From Thermoleophilia bacterium (GTDB lineage Bacteria; Actinomycetota; Thermoleophilia; Gaiellales; Gaiellaceae): a DNA stretch of 6,841 bases. The stretch is from NCBI GenBank assembly GCA_025934335.1, contig JAICYG010000147.1, positions 1-6,841 of the forward strand, in the 5' to 3' direction. Of this stretch, positions 5,801 through 6,841 are shown one piece after another (the first letter of the stretch is position 1; every line of letters begins with the position of its first letter). The notes beneath the pieces are model-generated. The model searched no databases. It was not told the DNA's origin and saw nothing but the letters and a program-made list of their open reading frames with translations. The position numbers were made by a program, and so were the translations under genes.

Positions 5801-6604
5801 GGCGACCGCGGCGGCCCCGCGGGGGAGTTCCTCGACCTGGCGCTCCCGATCTTCGAGGAGCTCGGCCTGCTGAACCGGCAGGCGACGGTGCTGAACAACA
5901 TGGGCGTGCGCGCGTACTACGAGGGGCGCTGGGACGACGCCGTGGCGCTGTACCTGCGCTCGGAGGAGGTCGTCCGCCGCGCCGGCGACGTGCTCACAGG
6001 CGGTCATGCGACGAACAACCGCGCCGAGATCCTGATCGACCAGGGGCGCCTGGCCGAGGCGGCGGAGCTGTTCGACCAGGCGCTCCGCACCTACCGGGCG
6101 GCGAAGTTCCCGGTCGGCGAGGCGTTCGCCACGATGTGCCTCGGCCGCATCGCGGCGGAGGAGAGCCGCTTCGACGACGCGCACCGGCAGCTGGACGACG
6201 CGCGCTCGCGCTTCGAGTCGCTCGGCAACGAGAGCCTCCTGCTGGAGGCCGACGCGCGGCGGGCGCAGGCGTTCGTGCTCGAGGGCCGCCACGCCGACGC
6301 CCAGGCGACCGCCCGGACGGCGCTCGACGGCACCCGCGCGATCGGCGAGGTCGGGGTGAGGCTCGCGCTGCTCGAGCGCCTGCTCGCCGTGGCGGCGGTG
6401 CAGGCGCGCGCCGCCGACACCGCGCCGGAGCACTTCGCCGAGAGCCTCCGCATCGCGCGCGAGCTGGGCGCCGACTACGAGGTGGCGCGGACGCTGCAGG
6501 CGAAGGTGCTGACGGGCCTCGCCTCCGACGAGGAGCTCGAGGAGGCGCAGGCGATCATGGAGCGCCTCGGCGTCCGGTCGCTGCCGGACGTGCCGCTGCC
6601 CTAG
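2885..6604 (+). CDS. Soluble adenylyl-cyclase-like protein: two class III cyclase domains, AAA/STAND ATPase, TPR repeats
   Basis: This 1239-residue cytosolic protein has no signal peptide or membrane helix. Domains: cyclase C1 (about 37-205), with LGLDISGFTALSERL (metal D44) and GGDVLKFRGDALLLLF (adenine-type K90, metal D94). A proline/acidic linker follows (210-246). C2 (about 247-418) has TYAVMGDTVNLAARL, with transition-state N367 and R371. C2 lacks the first metal Asp (K256 in FVKFSGTDAL), and C1 lacks the Asn/Arg pair (S166, E170), so C1 plus C2 should make one active site. The ATPase (about 430-680) has the P-loop GDAGAGKS (461-468) and the Walker B-like ILVEDTHWLDD (585-595). A winged/helical region follows, then TPR-like helices from about 830 to the C-terminus. 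Likely role: making cAMP (or another cyclic nucleotide) under control of the ATPase/TPR module. There is no LuxR-type DNA-binding tail. The GTG start has GGGGGG six bases upstream; out-of-frame ATGs at 2866 and 2871 do not serve it. The cyclase, ATPase and TPR order matches mammalian ADCY10. Confidence 0.92.
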   Translation: MSGTTGIAVDTGFRPFVPRLAARWHTSSPGERSRTLEASLLGLDISGFTALSERLAERGKLGAEELIALISGCYSGLIDISERYGGDVLKFRGDALLLLFDGDGHEERAALAALAMQAFIAEAGRAESSVGPVHLSMAGGLVTGPCHFFLLGHHHRELIVCGPSASRTLELEDAAEAGEVLVSPRTAEALVGLVAEARDGCFLLDAAAAPVELPSPGAEDDAEPVPPELVPPLLRLPIEEDAVESEHRHATAAFVKFSGTDALVDDPAGAESLLAKLADVVSVETHEREVTWLESDIDVNGGKLYLVAGAPVTSGDDEERMLRTVRAIVDAHVGPPIAVGVNRGRVVAGPIGSERRRTYAVMGDTVNLAARLTARADKGEILASGDVLQRSRARFETTSRQFLMKGKARPVTGYSLGALTGETQDEAPLLPLVGRERELGVLREALESARLRQGGAVELVGDAGAGKSRLLEELVTGAVGFQVLRARCEPYSASTPFAPFRPLLRPLVGILPDEPADAAGAKLTAFVQGVMPDLAQWLPLLALPFGADVASTAEVDEIEPSFRRDRLHDVLDGFLMRLLLMPTAILVEDTHWLDDASQLVLAKLAQPGPRPWLVVATRRPSGVPIGGTVIELEPLAADDARKLALLAAGDTPIPDAELAALTERAAGNALFIRELALSPTGADQLPETVESLLTSRIDTLHPSDRLLLRHASVIGPSFGLDLLEEILPEDTGDPDRWARLADFVDWDGPARLRFRHDLVHAAAYDGLSYAKRSEIHAVVGNAIERRSFDAAMDADVLSLHFLAAGEWTKAWRYSVRAGDDARSKYANIDAATFYERALAAAGGLEPGAEELARVCEALGDVRELAARYEDADTAYERALAHGGRRAGLLRKRGVLAERQGRYDDALALYDDAESVGDASDRVAAQLGRAIVLYRQGQIDDAADAAAAAAEAAVALGDQAALADAYYIRAAAEGDRGGPAGEFLDLALPIFEELGLLNRQATVLNNMGVRAYYEGRWDDAVALYLRSEEVVRRAGDVLTGGHATNNRAEILIDQGRLAEAAELFDQALRTYRAAKFPVGEAFATMCLGRIAAEESRFDDAHRQLDDARSRFESLGNESLLLEADARRAQAFVLEGRHADAQATARTALDGTRAIGEVGVRLALLERLLAVAAVQARAADTAPEHFAESLRIARELGADYEVARTLQAKVLTGLASDEELEEAQAIMERLGVRSLPDVPLP

Positions 6605-6625
6605 TGATGTGACCGGTATCACTAG
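6601..6625. repeat. Palindrome shared by two convergent stop codons (possible weak bidirectional terminator)
   Basis: CTAGTGAT (6601-6608) and ATCACTAG (6618-6625) form a perfect 8-bp dyad around a 9-base loop. The TAG stop of the cyclase gene (6602-6604) lies in the left arm and the TAG stop of the leftward gene (complement of 6622-6624) in the right arm. The stem is AT-leaning and no T-run follows in either direction, so intrinsic termination would be weak. It occupies the whole 17-base gap between the genes. Confidence 0.4.
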
Positions 6626-6841
6626 CTCTTCAGGACGAAGTACTGCTTCTCGGACGAGGCCAGGATCACGTCTCCGAGCGACACCGTGATCGTGACGTAA
6701 TACTTGCCCTGCGAGAAGCTCTTCGTCTTCTGGTTGTAGACGTACTGGAAGTCCGGGGAGCCCGTCCAGCGGAAGACGCCGCCGCTGTCGGAGGTGGCCG
6801 ACGAGATCACCACCTCGCTGGTGGACGAGTCGGTGCTCGAG
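6622..6841 (-). CDS. C-terminal end of a probable secreted or surface beta-sandwich protein, cut by window edge
   Basis: The reading frame stays open to the window edge, so only the last 72 complete codons are seen and the start lies to the right. The visible part begins with a Ser/Thr-rich stretch (SSTDSSTSEVVISS) and continues as alternating strands: GGVFRWTGSPDFQYVYNQKTKSF, then GKYYVTITVSLGDVILASSEKQYFVLKS at the end. The order 'F-R-W ... QYVYN-x-KTK ... G-x-Y-x-V-x-I ... F-V-L-K' resembles the small Ig-like PxKF-type domain found at the ends of actinobacterial extracellular proteins. That assignment is inferred from pattern memory. Codon use has more Lys, Tyr and Ser than its neighbours, in keeping with an exported beta-rich protein. 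A GTG at 6813 is in frame but need not be a start, because the frame continues beyond it. It converges on the cyclase gene. Confidence 0.75.
   Translation of the reverse strand, partial: SSTDSSTSEVVISSATSDSGGVFRWTGSPDFQYVYNQKTKSFSQGKYYVTITVSLGDVILASSEKQYFVLKS

Noticed and set aside
2866..6612. A second long plus-strand frame (over 1200 codons) in another phase over the cyclase gene
   Set aside because: Its translation is mostly Arg/Gly/Ala without motifs, whereas the other phase carries intact cyclase, P-loop and TPR motifs.
2780..6622. Long minus-strand open frames opposite the cyclase gene (up to 539 codons)
   Set aside because: They are Arg/Ser/Ala-rich, show no recognisable domains, and mirror the third-position GC of the real plus-strand gene; typical high-GC shadows.

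Overview
The window is a GC-rich stretch (about 70% by eye) packed with short-gap genes using GTG as well as ATG starts. This fits a high-GC actinobacterial genome. A lineage such as Thermoleophilia/Gaiellales is my guess from the gene style and is not proven by the sequence. No mobile element, CRISPR array, tRNA or rRNA is visible, and no stretch above 300 bases lacks a gene.

Layout, left to right. (1) The N-terminal 58 codons of co-chaperonin GroES run leftward off the window, behind a clear CIRCE operator (the HrcA binding site) that overlaps a sigma-70-like promoter. (2) Rightward, a Nudix hydrolase is followed 10 bases later by an ASCH-domain protein. After a 56-base gap comes a cysteine-rich predicted lipoprotein. 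(3) Leftward and convergent with the lipoprotein (the stop codons overlap) is a two-gene unit: an eight-cysteine zinc-ribbon protein translationally coupled to a scramblase/LURP-one-related protein. (4) Rightward, divergent from that unit across 76 bases with a perfect 8-bp dyad, is a 1239-residue protein. It has two class III nucleotide cyclase domains, an AAA/STAND-type ATPase and a TPR region, the same domain order as mammalian soluble adenylyl cyclase. (5) Leftward from the right edge is the C-terminal tail of a probably extracytoplasmic beta-rich protein. Its stop codon and that of the cyclase both lie inside a small perfect palindrome.

How the genes fit together: groES is heat-shock controlled and independent of the rest. 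Nudix and ASCH look like a small nucleotide/RNA-metabolism pair. The zinc-ribbon and scramblase genes are one transcription unit. The most interesting locus is the large cyclase. Its catalytic residues are divided between the two cyclase domains so that exactly one active site appears complete, as in soluble adenylyl cyclase, with an Ala at one adenine-selecting position. That suggests a cytosolic cyclic-nucleotide signalling enzyme gated by its ATPase/TPR part. No wholly new system is evident. The cyclase and the several regulatory dyads are the parts worth testing.
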